64,000 bases of DNA from an uncultured Rubrobacteraceae bacterium (lineage in GTDB: Bacteria; Actinomycetota; Rubrobacteria; Rubrobacterales; Rubrobacteraceae), in NCBI GenBank assembly GCA_902806095.1, contig CADCVF010000030.1, positions 1-64,000 of the forward strand, in the 5' to 3' direction. The translations under genes and the position numbers were made by a program. How positions within the stretch are numbered: the stretch's first letter is position 1; the number at the start of each line of letters is the position of its first letter. The notes under the pieces were generated by a model, which saw nothing but the letters and a program-made list of their open reading frames with translations, made no database searches and was not told where the DNA came from. This document shows positions 26,419 to 36,003 of this stretch, piece after piece.

Positions 26419-27983
26419 GAGAGCCTGGGGAGACTCACGCCGGAGGAGCTGCGGCGGTCCCCTTCTTCAGGCTCGACGGCGTTACCAAGCGGTTCGGGGG
26501 GGTGGTCGCGGTAGAGGATGTCGTCTTCGACCTGTGGCCTGGTGAGGTACACGCTCTGGTCGGGGAGAACGGCGCCGGCAAGAGCACGCTCATGAAGATC
26601 GTGGACGGTCTCTACGGTCCTGATGAGGGGATGCTCGAGGTCGGTGGCGAGGCCGTTTCCTTCTCCTCGCCCCGGGAAGCCGAGGCTGCGGGCATCGCCA
26701 TGATCCCCCAGGAGCTCGACCTGTTCCCCGAGCTTTCGGTCGCCGAAAACCTGTTCGTCGGCCGCAAGAGGCCCCGCACCAGGTGGGGTGGCCTGGACTG
26801 GGAAGCCATGCAAGGCGAGGCGCGAACGAGGCTCGACGCACTGGGTGTAGATCTGGACGCCACGTCCACCGTAAAGCGGCTCTCGGCGGCAAACCAGCAG
26901 ATCGTTGCCATCGCCAGGGCGCTGGTGGGGGAGGCGCGGGCGGTGATCATGGACGAGCCGACCTCGTCCCTGACCGAGCGGGAGGCCAGCCAGCTCTTCG
27001 GCATCATCGAGGACCTCACTGCCGAGGGCGTTGGCGTAGTCTACATTTCCCACAGGCTCGAGGAGGTCTTCGAGATATCCGACCGCATCACCGTCCTGCG
27101 GGACGGCCACCACATAGAGACCGCGTCCGCCTCCGACCTCGACGTCGAGAACCTGGTGCGCCTGATGGTGGGCAGGCCCCTGCACGAGCTCTTTACCCGC
27201 AGCGCAAGCAGCCCCGGCGAGGTCGCCCTGGAAGTCCGTGGTCTCACCCGCGACGGGGAGTTCGAGGACGTTAGCTTCACGTTGCGGCGGGGGGAGATCC
27301 TTGGCCTCGCGGGCCTCGTCGGGGCGGGGCGCACCGAGCTTGCCCAGTCCGTCTTCGGGATACGTCCGGCTGAGTCCGGTGAGATCCTCGTAGGGGGCCA
27401 GGAGGTCCGCGTCCGCTCCCCGCAGGGGGCGATGGAGAAGGGCATATTCTACGTGCCTGAGGAGCGTCGCTCCCAGGGGCTCGTCCTGCCCTTCTCCATT
27501 AAGAACAACATCACATTGAGCATCCTCGAGCGCATCTCCAGGTTCGGCTTCCTGCCGCGCTCGGAGCGGCAGACCGCCGAGGGTTTCGCCAAAGAGCTCT
27601 CGATCCGGGGGGCGAAGCTCTCAGACCCCGTTGGCAGGCTCTCTGGCGGAAATCAGCAGAAGGTCGTCGTGGCAAAGGCGCTGGCCCGCGAACCAGGGGT
27701 CCTGCTGCTCGATGAGCCCACGCGGGGCGTTGATGTCGGGGCGAAGTCCGAGATCTACCGTCTCATGGATGACCTGGCGAAGGAAGGCAAGGCCATCCTG
27801 CTCATCTCCTCGGAGCTCGAAGAAGTCCTCTCGATGGCCGACCGCGTCCTGGTGATGCGCGAGGGCTGCATCAGCGGCGAGTTCGGGGGCGGGGAGGCCA
27901 CCCAGGAGAATGTCATGACCGCGGCCACCGGAGGCCGGTCGGGCGCGGACGGTCCAGGTGAGAAGGTGTCGGGCAATGAGTGA
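26415..27983 (+). CDS. rhaT: Rhamnose ABC transporter ATP-binding protein (two-domain)
   Basis: The track opens at 26340 inside rhaB. The likely start is the TTG at 26415, which overlaps the rhaB stop (TTGA) and follows GGGGAGG, giving 522 residues. It is a tandem ATPase like RbsA. The first half has GENGAGKSTLMKIVDGL, a degenerate signature (LSAANQQIVAIARAL) and VIMDEPTSSL. The second half has GLVGAGRTEL in place of a full Walker A, plus LSGGNQQKVVVAKAL and LLLDEPTRGVDVG. It powers the two downstream permeases. RhaT naming follows the rhizobial ABC system, not the E. coli symporter. Confidence 0.9.
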   Translation: MREPGETHAGGAAAVPFFRLDGVTKRFGGVVAVEDVVFDLWPGEVHALVGENGAGKSTLMKIVDGLYGPDEGMLEVGGEAVSFSSPREAEAAGIAMIPQELDLFPELSVAENLFVGRKRPRTRWGGLDWEAMQGEARTRLDALGVDLDATSTVKRLSAANQQIVAIARALVGEARAVIMDEPTSSLTEREASQLFGIIEDLTAEGVGVVYISHRLEEVFEISDRITVLRDGHHIETASASDLDVENLVRLMVGRPLHELFTRSASSPGEVALEVRGLTRDGEFEDVSFTLRRGEILGLAGLVGAGRTELAQSVFGIRPAESGEILVGGQEVRVRSPQGAMEKGIFYVPEERRSQGLVLPFSIKNNITLSILERISRFGFLPRSERQTAEGFAKELSIRGAKLSDPVGRLSGGNQQKVVVAKALAREPGVLLLDEPTRGVDVGAKSEIYRLMDDLAKEGKAILLISSELEEVLSMADRVLVMREGCISGEFGGGEATQENVMTAATGGRSGADGPGEKVSGNE

Positions 27984-28965
27984 GGCCGGGGCTGACAGGC
28001 GCGGCGCGGGTGGGACGGTGTTCCTCAGATTTCTGGCGCGTCCCGAGGCGCCGGCCCTGATCTTTCTGGTCGTACTGGTCGCGGCGTTCACGCTTGCGAA
28101 CGAGCGGTTCTTGCAAGTCGGTAACCTCGAGTCCATCCTGACCTCGGTAGCCGTGCTCGGGGTCATCGCGCTGGCCGTCAACCAGGTGATCCTTTGCGGC
28201 GAGATAGACATCTCGACGGGCTCGATGCTTGGACTGTGCGCGGTCACCTCGGGTGCTGTAGCTACGAGCGCGGGCGGGCTCTTTTTGCCGCTCCTGGCCG
28301 GTGTGGCGGTCGGTGCCCTGGCCGGCGCGGTCAACGGGCTTCTGGTAACTCTCGGGCGCATACCTTCCATTATCGTGACGCTCGGAATGCTCTACGCGCT
28401 GCGGGGTGTGATCCTGCTGGTCACGGGGGGGACCTGGATCACCGGCATCCCGAACGACACCAGGGTGCTCGGCACAGGGAGGGTGCTTGGCCTTGGTTAT
28501 CCTGTGATCGTGCTACTCCTGTTGTTTGTTGTCATGGAGATCGTCAGCCGTCATTCTACCTGGGGCCGCAACGTATTCGCCGTGGGCGGCAACCGTAGGG
28601 CGGCCCGCTTCGCCGGGCTTCCCATAGACCGTGTCCGCTTTCTGGCCTTCGTGCTGGTCGGCGTCTTCGTTGGCATAGCCTCGGTCGTCTACCTCGGTCG
28701 CGCCGGCTCCGTGCAGACCAACACGGGCGCCGGCCTAGAGCTGCAGGTCGTGGCTGCCGTCGTGATAGGGGGGACCAGCATCTCAGGCGGGCGTGGCTCG
28801 TCGCTGGCGGCCCTCACGGGGGCTGTGCTTATCGGTGTGATACTGAACGGGCTCGTCCTGCTAGGGGTGCCCGGCATCTGGCAGGACGCCGTGCTCGGGG
28901 GGCTTATCCTGCTCGCCGTCACCACGGACGTCGTACGCCGCAGGCTGGTTGGAGATAGGGCATGA
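27976..28965 (+). CDS. rhaP: Rhamnose ABC transporter permease 1
   Basis: The ATG at 27976 overlaps the ATPase end by eight bases and gives 329 residues; the track start at 27958 is upstream of it. This BPD_transp_2 permease has the hallmark segments AVNQVILCGEIDISTGSMLG and VVAAVVIGGTSISGGRGSSL. It has about nine membrane segments. It overlaps the second permease by ATGA. With its partner it forms the heteromeric rhamnose channel known from RhaP/RhaQ systems. Confidence 0.88.
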   Translation: MSEAGADRRGAGGTVFLRFLARPEAPALIFLVVLVAAFTLANERFLQVGNLESILTSVAVLGVIALAVNQVILCGEIDISTGSMLGLCAVTSGAVATSAGGLFLPLLAGVAVGALAGAVNGLLVTLGRIPSIIVTLGMLYALRGVILLVTGGTWITGIPNDTRVLGTGRVLGLGYPVIVLLLLFVVMEIVSRHSTWGRNVFAVGGNRRAARFAGLPIDRVRFLAFVLVGVFVGIASVVYLGRAGSVQTNTGAGLELQVVAAVVIGGTSISGGRGSSLAALTGAVLIGVILNGLVLLGVPGIWQDAVLGGLILLAVTTDVVRRRLVGDRA

Positions 28966-29918
28966 GCGCAGCAACGGCGGCCCTCAAGCGTCTCAAGTTC
29001 TCCCGCGAGGCGGTGTTGCTCGGGGTGCTGATCTCGCTGGTCGTCGTGATGACCCTGCTCGACCCGCTGTTCCTGTCCCCGACCACCCTGCTCAACACCT
29101 CCCGCTTCTTCGTCGAGGTTGGGCTAATGGCGCTTGGGATGACCCTGATCATCATAACCGGCGGCATAGACCTCTCGGTTGGCTCGAACCTCGGCCTGGT
29201 CTCCGTCGCCGTCGGGTTCTCCTACGCGGCAGGGCTACCCCTGCCCCTCGCCATCCTGTTCGGCCTCGTTGTAGGCGTGGCCGCAGGCTTCTTCAACAGC
29301 GTATTTATCACGTTCCTCGACCTGCACCCCCTGGTCGTCACGTTGGGCACCTTCGCCCTCTTCCAGGGCCTCGCCTACGGCCTCTCGAACGCCGACGCCG
29401 TCTCGGACTTCCCGCCCTGGTTCGCGTACTTCGGGCAGGCGTACCTCGGGCCCGTGCCCGGGCAGCTCATCATCTTCGTCGTGGCTGTCGCTGTGGTCTG
29501 GATCATCCTGTCGCGAACCAGCTTCGGTCGCTACGTCTATGCCATCGGCAACAACGAGGAGGCGGCCCGGTTCTCGGGCGTACCGATTCGGCGGGTCAAG
29601 ATCGCGCTGTACTCAGGCATCGGGCTGCTGGTGGCTGTTGCGGCGGTGATCTACACCTCGAGGGTGTACACGGCAAGGGGCGACACCGGCCTTGGGCTCG
29701 AGCTTGACGTGATCTCCGCCGTAGTCCTAGGGGGGGCTAGCATCTACGGCGGCTCAGGAACCATAGGGGGCACGGTGCTTGGCGTCCTGATCATCGCGAC
29801 GCTCCGCAACGGCCTGATCCTGGCCGGCGTGCCGAGCACCTGGCAGCTCTTCATCCTGGGCGTCCTGCTCCTCGTGGCGGTGTTCCTGAACGAGTTCTTC
29901 CGTAAAGGCGAGGAGTAG
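28962..29918 (+). CDS. rhaQ: Rhamnose ABC transporter permease 2
   Basis: This 318-residue RbsC-like permease has GMTLIIITGGIDLSVGSNLG and DVISAVVLGGASIYGGSGTI as family hallmarks, and about nine membrane segments. It starts in an ATGA overlap with the first permease and is followed 63 bases later by the binding protein gene. Two different permease genes in one operon fits RhaP/RhaQ rather than a ribose homodimer. The substrate assignment comes from the surrounding rhamnose genes. Confidence 0.88.
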   Translation: MSAATAALKRLKFSREAVLLGVLISLVVVMTLLDPLFLSPTTLLNTSRFFVEVGLMALGMTLIIITGGIDLSVGSNLGLVSVAVGFSYAAGLPLPLAILFGLVVGVAAGFFNSVFITFLDLHPLVVTLGTFALFQGLAYGLSNADAVSDFPPWFAYFGQAYLGPVPGQLIIFVVAVAVVWIILSRTSFGRYVYAIGNNEEAARFSGVPIRRVKIALYSGIGLLVAVAAVIYTSRVYTARGDTGLGLELDVISAVVLGGASIYGGSGTIGGTVLGVLIIATLRNGLILAGVPSTWQLFILGVLLLVAVFLNEFFRKGEE

Positions 29919-29981
29919 AACATGTCTGGGTAGAGTGGGTCTTGGTTCTCTGGAGGTAAAGTTTTGGGAAGGAGGAGTAGC

Positions 29982-31010
29982 GTGTTCGTTTCGAGGAGGA
30001 ATCTGAAGGTACTCTCTGCGGCTCTGTTCGCGGCACTGGTGGCCACAGCCGTCTCGTGCGGGGTGGGCCAGCAGCCGTCTCAGGGCGGCGGTGGGGGCGG
30101 TGGACCGGCCAAGATCTGCATGATGCCCAAGCTGGTCGGCATACCGTACTTCAACGCCTCGGAGGAGGGGGCCGAGGAGGCGGCCAAGGAGCTGGATGTG
30201 GAGCTCGTTTACGACGGGCCGACGGAGGCGAAGGCCGCGCTCCAGTCGCAGATGATCGAGCAGTTCATCCAGCAGCAGTGCGGCGCCATCACGGTGGCTG
30301 CGAACGACCCCAACGCCCTCGCCCCCGCGATGAAGAAGGCCGGTGATGCAGGGATCGCCACCGGAGCCTGGGACGCCGACGTGGCGCCTGAGGCCCGGGA
30401 TGTCTTCGTCAACCAGGCCACTTTCCAGGCCATAGGCTACGAACTCGTCGACGTCATGGCCGCGCAGACGGATGGCAAGGGCAAGTTCCTGGTCGTCACG
30501 GGCTCGCTCACCGCCCCCAACCAGGTCGCCTGGCTCAAGGAGATGCGGGAGCGCATGAAAGAGAAGTACCCTGAGATGGAGATCTCCTCCGTCGAGCCGG
30601 GCGAGGAGGATCTCCAGCTCGGCATCGACATAACCAAGAACTACCTGCGGGCCAACCCTGACACCGCCGGCGTCTTCGGCATAACCTCGGTGGCCCTGCC
30701 AGGCGCGGCCGAGGCCGTGGAGCAGGCGGGCCTCGAAGGCGAGGTCGCCGTAACGGGCCTCTCCACGCCGAACGAGATGAAACCTTACCTCGAGTCTGGG
30801 GCAGTCGAGGAGTTCGTGCTCTGGAACCCTGTGGACCTTGGTTACCTCGCCGTCCATGTGGCGAACGCCCAGATAGAGGACAAAATGCCCAAGTCGGGCA
30901 CCTTCGAGGCAGGCCGCCTCGGCAAGGTCGAGGTGATCGCCGAAGACGAAGTCCTTCTAGGACCGCCGCTGGTGTTCTCGAAGGAGAACATCAATGATTA
31001 CGACTTCTAG
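29982..31010 (+). CDS. rhaS: Rhamnose ABC transporter substrate-binding lipoprotein
   Basis: The GTG at 29982 follows GGAAGGAGGAG and is a better start than the track TTG at 29964, giving about 342 residues. A signal peptide (LKVLSAALFAALVATAVSC) ends in a lipobox cysteine, followed by a glycine-rich linker. The Peripla_BP_4 domain includes IPYFNASEEGAEEAAKELDV and LWNPVDLGYLAVHVANA, matching RhaS proteins. It captures rhamnose at the cell surface and hands it to the two permeases. A strong hairpin follows the stop. Confidence 0.88.
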   Translation: MFVSRRNLKVLSAALFAALVATAVSCGVGQQPSQGGGGGGGPAKICMMPKLVGIPYFNASEEGAEEAAKELDVELVYDGPTEAKAALQSQMIEQFIQQQCGAITVAANDPNALAPAMKKAGDAGIATGAWDADVAPEARDVFVNQATFQAIGYELVDVMAAQTDGKGKFLVVTGSLTAPNQVAWLKEMRERMKEKYPEMEISSVEPGEEDLQLGIDITKNYLRANPDTAGVFGITSVALPGAAEAVEQAGLEGEVAVTGLSTPNEMKPYLESGAVEEFVLWNPVDLGYLAVHVANAQIEDKMPKSGTFEAGRLGKVEVIAEDEVLLGPPLVFSKENINDYDF

Positions 31011-31018
31011 TAGGTTCT

Positions 31019-31048
31019 GGCGCTGGCGCTCCACGGAGCGCCAGCGCC
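31019..31048 (+). terminator. 14-bp perfect hairpin between rhaS and rhaI
   Basis: GGCGCTGGCGCTCC and its exact reverse complement are separated by AC, in the 58-base gap after the rhaS stop. No T-run follows, so it is not a classic intrinsic terminator. Hairpins after binding-protein genes often protect the upstream mRNA so that the binding protein is made in excess; that role is inferred here. Confidence 0.55.
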
Positions 31049-31068
31049 CCTGATCGAGGAGAGAAACC

Positions 31069-32286
31069 ATGAGGTCAACAGCCCAACGAGCTTACGAAGT
31101 TCTCACAGAATCCCTTGCTGCCCGCGGGGTGGAGATAGACGCGGTGGAAGAACGGCTGCGCGCCCAGAGGGTGGAGACCCCCTCGTGGGGCTACGGCGAC
31201 ACGGGCACGCGCTTCGCTGTCTTCCCGCAGACGGGAGTGCCCCGCGACCCGTTCGAGAAGCTGGCCGACGCGGCGCAGGTGCATGGCCTCACAGGCGTAT
31301 GCCCATCGGTGGCGATCCACATCCCCTGGGACAAGGTGGACGACTACGGCGAACTCAAAGGTCACGCCGAATCTCTGGGCCTACGCATAGGTGCCGTCAA
31401 CCCCAACCTCTTCCAGGAACCCGAGTACAAGCTCGGCAGCGTCTGCCACCCAGATCCAGCGGTGAGACGCAAGGCTACAGACCACCTCCTCGAGTGTGTC
31501 CAAGTCGCCAAAGAGACCGGCTCCGACGTCCTCTCACTATGGTTCGCCGACGGCACGAACTACGCCGGGCAGGACTCCTTCGTGGAACGTCGCAACAGGA
31601 TGGTCGAGTCTCTAGGCGAGGTCTACGCCGCGATGCCCTCCTCTATGAGGATGTTTATCGAGTACAAGCCCTACGAGCCGTCCTTCTACCACACCGACCT
31701 CGCCGACTGGGGAGCCGCCCTGACTATGGGCCAGAGGCTGGGCGAGAGGGCGCAGGTTCTCGTAGACCTCGGCCATCATGCCAAAGAGGTCAACATCGAG
31801 TACGTCGTGGCGCTCCTTCTGGACGAGGGGCGTCTCGGGGGTTTCCACTTCAACAACAGGAAGTATGGTGATGACGACCTGATCGTGGGTAGCGTCAACC
31901 CTTTCGAGCTGTTCTTGATCTTCGTCGAGCTCGTCGAGGCCGAAGAGATCTCCGATACACGCATCGACTACATGATCGACCAGACGCACAACATCGAGCC
32001 CAAGATAGAAGCCATGATCCTCTCCATAATGAACCTGCAGGAAGCCTACGCAAAGGCCCTCCTAATCGACCGCGCAGCCCTCACGGAAGCACGCCACTCG
32101 GGTGACGTGCTCGGCGCCCACTGTATCCTCCTCGACGCCTATGCCACAGACGTACGTCCACTGTGCGCCAGGATCCGCGAGGACCTCGGCGGCGCGTCAG
32201 ATCCCATAACCACCTTCGAAGAGAGCGGATACGCCGAGAAAGTGTCGGAAGAGCGCGGAGAAGGCGCGGGAGCGGGATGGAATTAA
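31069..32286 (+). CDS. rhaI: L-rhamnose isomerase (RhaI type)
   Basis: This 405-residue TIM-barrel enzyme converts L-rhamnose to L-rhamnulose. RVETPSWGYGDTGTRFAVF and HIPWDKVDDYGELK near the N-terminus, the metal and substrate segments FIEYKPYEPSFYHTD and LVDLGHHAKEVNIE, and GGFHFNNRKYGDDDL match the RhaI family of Gram-positive and Pseudomonas-type bacteria, not E. coli RhaA. The start ATG follows GAGGAGAGAAACC. The gene lies between the importer and the aldolase gene, and repeat cluster C begins two bases after its stop. Confidence 0.93.
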   Translation: MRSTAQRAYEVLTESLAARGVEIDAVEERLRAQRVETPSWGYGDTGTRFAVFPQTGVPRDPFEKLADAAQVHGLTGVCPSVAIHIPWDKVDDYGELKGHAESLGLRIGAVNPNLFQEPEYKLGSVCHPDPAVRRKATDHLLECVQVAKETGSDVLSLWFADGTNYAGQDSFVERRNRMVESLGEVYAAMPSSMRMFIEYKPYEPSFYHTDLADWGAALTMGQRLGERAQVLVDLGHHAKEVNIEYVVALLLDEGRLGGFHFNNRKYGDDDLIVGSVNPFELFLIFVELVEAEEISDTRIDYMIDQTHNIEPKIEAMILSIMNLQEAYAKALLIDRAALTEARHSGDVLGAHCILLDAYATDVRPLCARIREDLGGASDPITTFEESGYAEKVSEERGEGAGAGWN

Positions 32287-32288
32287 AG

Positions 32289-32448
32289 CATGTCAGCACG
32301 CCGCTTCGCGGCTTGTCAGCACTTCAGCTAGTCAGCATTTCAGCTTTCTGTATGCGAGACCTGGTTGACAAGGCGGCGGAGCCGCCGTGCTGAAGTGCTG
32401 ACAAGCGGAAGCCGGAGGCTGGAGCGTGCTGACTAGCTGAAATGCTGA
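32289..32448. repeat. Hairpin-unit repeat cluster C (three units)
   Basis: One minus-strand unit has stem GCCGC-GAA-GCGGC. Two plus-strand units have stems GGCGGC-GGA-GCCGCC and AGCC-GGA-GGCT. All are flanked by TGACAAG and CGTGCTGA and joined by TGCTGAAGTGCTGA or GCTGACTAGCTGAAAT words. It fills most of the rhaI-rhaEW gap and ends 22 bases before the rhaEW start. If the operon is read through, the hairpins are in its mRNA. Confidence 0.75.
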
Positions 32449-32470
32449 GACGACCGAAGGGAGGCTCCAC

Positions 32471-34555
32471 ATGGAGACGGAGACACCAGGAGCGACGGAA
32501 AACCTGTGGGATTCGCAAAACGCTGAGGGTCTCTCCGATCTCGAAGCCCTGGCTTACCGCTCCAACTTGTTGGGGAGAGACAGGGCCGTTGCGAACTACG
32601 GGGGCGGCAATACGTCGACCAAGGCCAGAGATAGGGACCATACAGGGCGTGAGATCGATGTCCTGTGGGTGAAAGGTTCTGGGTCCGACCTGGCGACTAT
32701 CGAGGCTGGGCAGTTCACGGGGCTCAAGCTGGGTGAAGTCCTTGCACTCGAAGAGCGGGAGGAGATGGAAGATGGGGAGATGGTCGCCTACCTGGCCAGT
32801 TGTCAGCTCAGGCCCGACATGCCGAGGGGCTCTATAGAGACGCTCCTGCACGCTTTCGTCCCTTACGCGCAGGTCGACCACACGCACCCAGATGCGATCA
32901 ATATGATCTGCTGCGCGGAAGGCGGCGAAGAGCTCGCGCGCGAATGCTTCGGGGAAGAGGTGGTCTGGATCCCCTACATCAGACCAGGCTTTGCCCTCTC
33001 GAAACAGGTGGGCGAAGCCGTAAAGAACAACCCTGAGGCGAAGTTCGTCCTGCTCGCCAAGCACGGCCTCGTTACCTGGGGAGAGACTCACGAGGAGAGC
33101 TACGGCCGCACCGTCGAGGCCATAAACCGGGCCGCGGAGTTCGCCGCCAGCAGGGCCGGCGAACCGTTCGGCGGCAGGAAGGTGGAACCGCCAGCTCCCG
33201 AGAAACGAGAAGCCTTGCTCGCCGAAGTCCTGCCGGCGTTGCGCGGGGCGCTCTCGTTGGGGCTCGAGGAGCCGTCACACAAGATCCTCCGTCCCGACTA
33301 CACCTCAGAAAATGTCCTTACTTTCGTCTGCGGGCGTGACTCCAGGGATCTCTCCCAGATCGGCGCAGCTTGCCCGGACCACCTGGTAAGGACAAAAATC
33401 AGGCCCCTGTGGGTGGACTTCGACCCCGAGAACGAAGGCGCGGACGAGCTCAAAGAAAGGCTCCGCGAGGGCGTCGCGCGGTACAGGAAGGGCTACGAGG
33501 CGTACTTCTCACGCCACGAGGAGGCTGACGAGGAGATGTTCGATCCTAACCCGAGGGTCGTCCTTATTGAGGGCATCGGCCTCGTCGCAGCCGCGAACAA
33601 CGCCAAAGAAGCGAACCTCTCCAGAGACTTCGCTTACAGGGCCATCAACGTCATGCGCGGCGCCAACGCACTCGGCGGCTATGTCTCCCTCACAGAGGAG
33701 GAGTCCTACGCCGTCGAGTACTGGCCGCTCGAGCTCTACAAGCTCACCCTCGCCCCGCCTCCCGACGAGCTCGCCGGCAGGGTCGCGTTCGTTACTGGTG
33801 GGGCCGGCGGCATCGGCGGCGCCGTAGCCAGGTCGCTGGCTTCGCGCGGGGCCTGCATCGTGGTCTGCGATCTCGACGAAGAAGGAGCGGGTGAAGTCGC
33901 GGATAGTCTCGCCGAGCCTAGCATCCCGGCGAGAGCCGACGTGACCGATGAGTACGAGGTCATCCGCGCCTACCGGCGTGCCATCCTCGAGTACGGCGGC
34001 GTTGACGTCGTCGTCTCCAACGCTGGCCTCGCCTCTAGCGCCCCCATCGAAGAGACGAGCGTCGAGATGTGGGACAAGAACCACGCGGTCCTGGTGAAGG
34101 GTTATTTCCTCGTCGCGCGCGAGGCCTTCCGCATCATGAGAGATCAGGGCTTGGGAGGAAGCCTCGTCTTCGTCGCCTCCAAAAACGCTCTGGCTGCCGG
34201 CAAGAACGCTGGTGCTTACTCCTCGGCGAAGGCGGCCGAGTTGCATCTGGCGCGGTGCCTTGCCGAGGAAGGGGGGCCCGGACGCATCAGGGTAAACACC
34301 GTCAACCCCGATGCGGTGTTGCAGGGGTCCAGGATCTGGGACTCGGGCTGGCGCGAGGAGCGCGCCGCCGCCTACGGCATAGAGCCGGACGAGCTCGAAG
34401 ACTACTACCGAGAGCGCAATGTCCTGAAGCTGAGCGTACTGCCAGAGGACGTCGCCGAGGCCGTGCTCCATTTCGCCTCGGAGACGCGCTCCTCGAGGAG
34501 CACGGGTAACGTCCTCAACGTCGACGGCGGCGTCAAAGACGCGTACCCGCGATAG
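32471..34555 (+). CDS. rhaEW: Bifunctional rhamnulose-1-phosphate aldolase / L-lactaldehyde dehydrogenase
   Basis: This 694-residue fusion has a class II aldolase domain (about residues 20-400, zinc ligands in QVDHTHPDAINM and later HGLVTWG). An SDR domain starts near residue 433 (VAFVTGGAGGIGGAVARSLA; catalytic YSSAK; VLNVDGG at the end). It splits rhamnulose 1-phosphate to glycerone phosphate and L-lactaldehyde and oxidises the latter to lactate. This matches the known YuxG/RhaEW architecture. GGGAGG precedes the ATG. An earlier ATG would fall in repeat cluster C. Confidence 0.92.
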   Translation: METETPGATENLWDSQNAEGLSDLEALAYRSNLLGRDRAVANYGGGNTSTKARDRDHTGREIDVLWVKGSGSDLATIEAGQFTGLKLGEVLALEEREEMEDGEMVAYLASCQLRPDMPRGSIETLLHAFVPYAQVDHTHPDAINMICCAEGGEELARECFGEEVVWIPYIRPGFALSKQVGEAVKNNPEAKFVLLAKHGLVTWGETHEESYGRTVEAINRAAEFAASRAGEPFGGRKVEPPAPEKREALLAEVLPALRGALSLGLEEPSHKILRPDYTSENVLTFVCGRDSRDLSQIGAACPDHLVRTKIRPLWVDFDPENEGADELKERLREGVARYRKGYEAYFSRHEEADEEMFDPNPRVVLIEGIGLVAAANNAKEANLSRDFAYRAINVMRGANALGGYVSLTEEESYAVEYWPLELYKLTLAPPPDELAGRVAFVTGGAGGIGGAVARSLASRGACIVVCDLDEEGAGEVADSLAEPSIPARADVTDEYEVIRAYRRAILEYGGVDVVVSNAGLASSAPIEETSVEMWDKNHAVLVKGYFLVAREAFRIMRDQGLGGSLVFVASKNALAAGKNAGAYSSAKAAELHLARCLAEEGGPGRIRVNTVNPDAVLQGSRIWDSGWREERAAAYGIEPDELEDYYRERNVLKLSVLPEDVAEAVLHFASETRSSRSTGNVLNVDGGVKDAYPR

Positions 34556-34577
34556 ATCCGAACGGAGGGTGATACAG

Positions 34578-35990
34578 GTGACCGGGGAACAGCGGGCCAA
34601 AGTCGGGGTCTTCGGAATCGGGCTAGAAGCCTACTGGGAACAGTTCGACGGACTCGAAGAGAGGCTGAAAGGCTACCAGCGGAACGTCGAGGAGCGGATC
34701 GGCCAGTGGGCAATGGTCGTCTCTGCCGGCCTCGTCGACACAGCCCAGAAAGCGTACGCCGCGGGCGAACTCTTCGCGGAAGAGAGGGTGGATCTCATTT
34801 TCTGCCACGCGGCCACCTACGCGACGAGCTCGCAGGTTCTCCCTGCGGTCCAGCGAGCGGGGGTCCCCATCGTCGTGCTCAACCTCCAGCCGACCTCTTC
34901 ACTGGATTACGAGAACACGGACACGGCCGAGTGGCTCGCGAACTGCTCGGCCTGCTGCGTGCCCGAGATCTCCAACGCCTTCGAGCGCGCATCAATTCCC
35001 TTCAACGTCGTCTCGGGCACGCTACACGAAGACGAAAACGCCTGGACCGAGATACAAGAATGGTGCCTCGCGGCCACAGCGGTCGGAACACTGCGCGGTA
35101 GCCGCTTCGGCTTCCTCGGCCACACCTACCCCGGTATGCTCGATATGTACTCGGATTTCACCATGCACCAGGCTCAACTCGGCCTCCACGTCGAGGTCCT
35201 GGAGATGGACGACCTGCAAGACCGCGTGGAGGATGTTCCAGAAGAGGCGGTCGCAGCCAGGCTCGAAGAGACGCGCGAGACATTCGAGGTAGACGAGAGC
35301 GTAGACCAGGAAGATCTCCGATGGTCAGCCCGCGTCTCAGCCGGCCTCGACCGCCTCGCCGGGGACTTCGACCTCGACGCCCTCGCCTACTACTACAGGG
35401 GGACCAACGGCAGCGTCTACGAGCGGCTCGGCGCTGGTCTCATCCTCGGCAACTCCATGCTCACGGCGCGCGGCATTCCGGCCTCAGGAGAGGGAGACCT
35501 CAAGAACGCCGTCGCCATGAAGGTTATGGACTCCTTAGGGGCAGGCGGGTCGTTCACCGAGTTCTACGCCATGGACTTCGACGATGGCTTCATCCTCATG
35601 GGCCACGATGGCCCAGGGCACGTCGTCATCAGCGACAGCAAGCCGGTATTGAGGGGCCTCGGTGTCTACCACGGCAAGGCCGGCTACGGCGTCTCCGTCG
35701 AGTTCGGCGTCAAGACCGGACCCGTCACCATCTTCGGCGTAACCCAGACCCGCGAAGGCAACCTCAAGATGCTCACGGCCGAAGGCGAGTCGCTGCCAGG
35801 GCCGACGATGAGGATCGGCAACACCAACAGCAGGCTCAGGTTCACGCTACCGCCAGCCGCGTTCATGAACGCCTGGTGCGAGCAGGGACCGACGCACCAC
35901 TGCGCCCTCGGCGTAGGCCACCACGCCGGCACGCTGCGCAAGGTCGCACGCCTGCTCGGCCTCGAGTTCGTCGAGGTCGGACGGAGCTAG
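34578..35990 (+). CDS. L-fucose/L-arabinose isomerase family protein
   Basis: I take the GTG at 34578 (eight bases after GGAGGG) over the track GTG at 34569; the product is about 470 residues. The C-terminal half keeps the likely metal residues of arabinose isomerase: Glu in ASGEGDLKNAVAMK, Glu in GGSFTEFYAMDF, His in ILMGHDGPGH and His in GPTHHCALGVGHH. The N-terminal half has VDLIFCHAATYATSSQVLP, as in AraA/FucI Rossmann-like domains. Its place between rhaEW and rhaM suggests isomerisation of a sugar freed with rhamnose, or of another deoxy-sugar. The substrate is not known. Confidence 0.75.
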   Translation: MTGEQRAKVGVFGIGLEAYWEQFDGLEERLKGYQRNVEERIGQWAMVVSAGLVDTAQKAYAAGELFAEERVDLIFCHAATYATSSQVLPAVQRAGVPIVVLNLQPTSSLDYENTDTAEWLANCSACCVPEISNAFERASIPFNVVSGTLHEDENAWTEIQEWCLAATAVGTLRGSRFGFLGHTYPGMLDMYSDFTMHQAQLGLHVEVLEMDDLQDRVEDVPEEAVAARLEETRETFEVDESVDQEDLRWSARVSAGLDRLAGDFDLDALAYYYRGTNGSVYERLGAGLILGNSMLTARGIPASGEGDLKNAVAMKVMDSLGAGGSFTEFYAMDFDDGFILMGHDGPGHVVISDSKPVLRGLGVYHGKAGYGVSVEFGVKTGPVTIFGVTQTREGNLKMLTAEGESLPGPTMRIGNTNSRLRFTLPPAAFMNAWCEQGPTHHCALGVGHHAGTLRKVARLLGLEFVEVGRS

Positions 35991-36003
35991 GAGAGGAGGA
36001 CGG

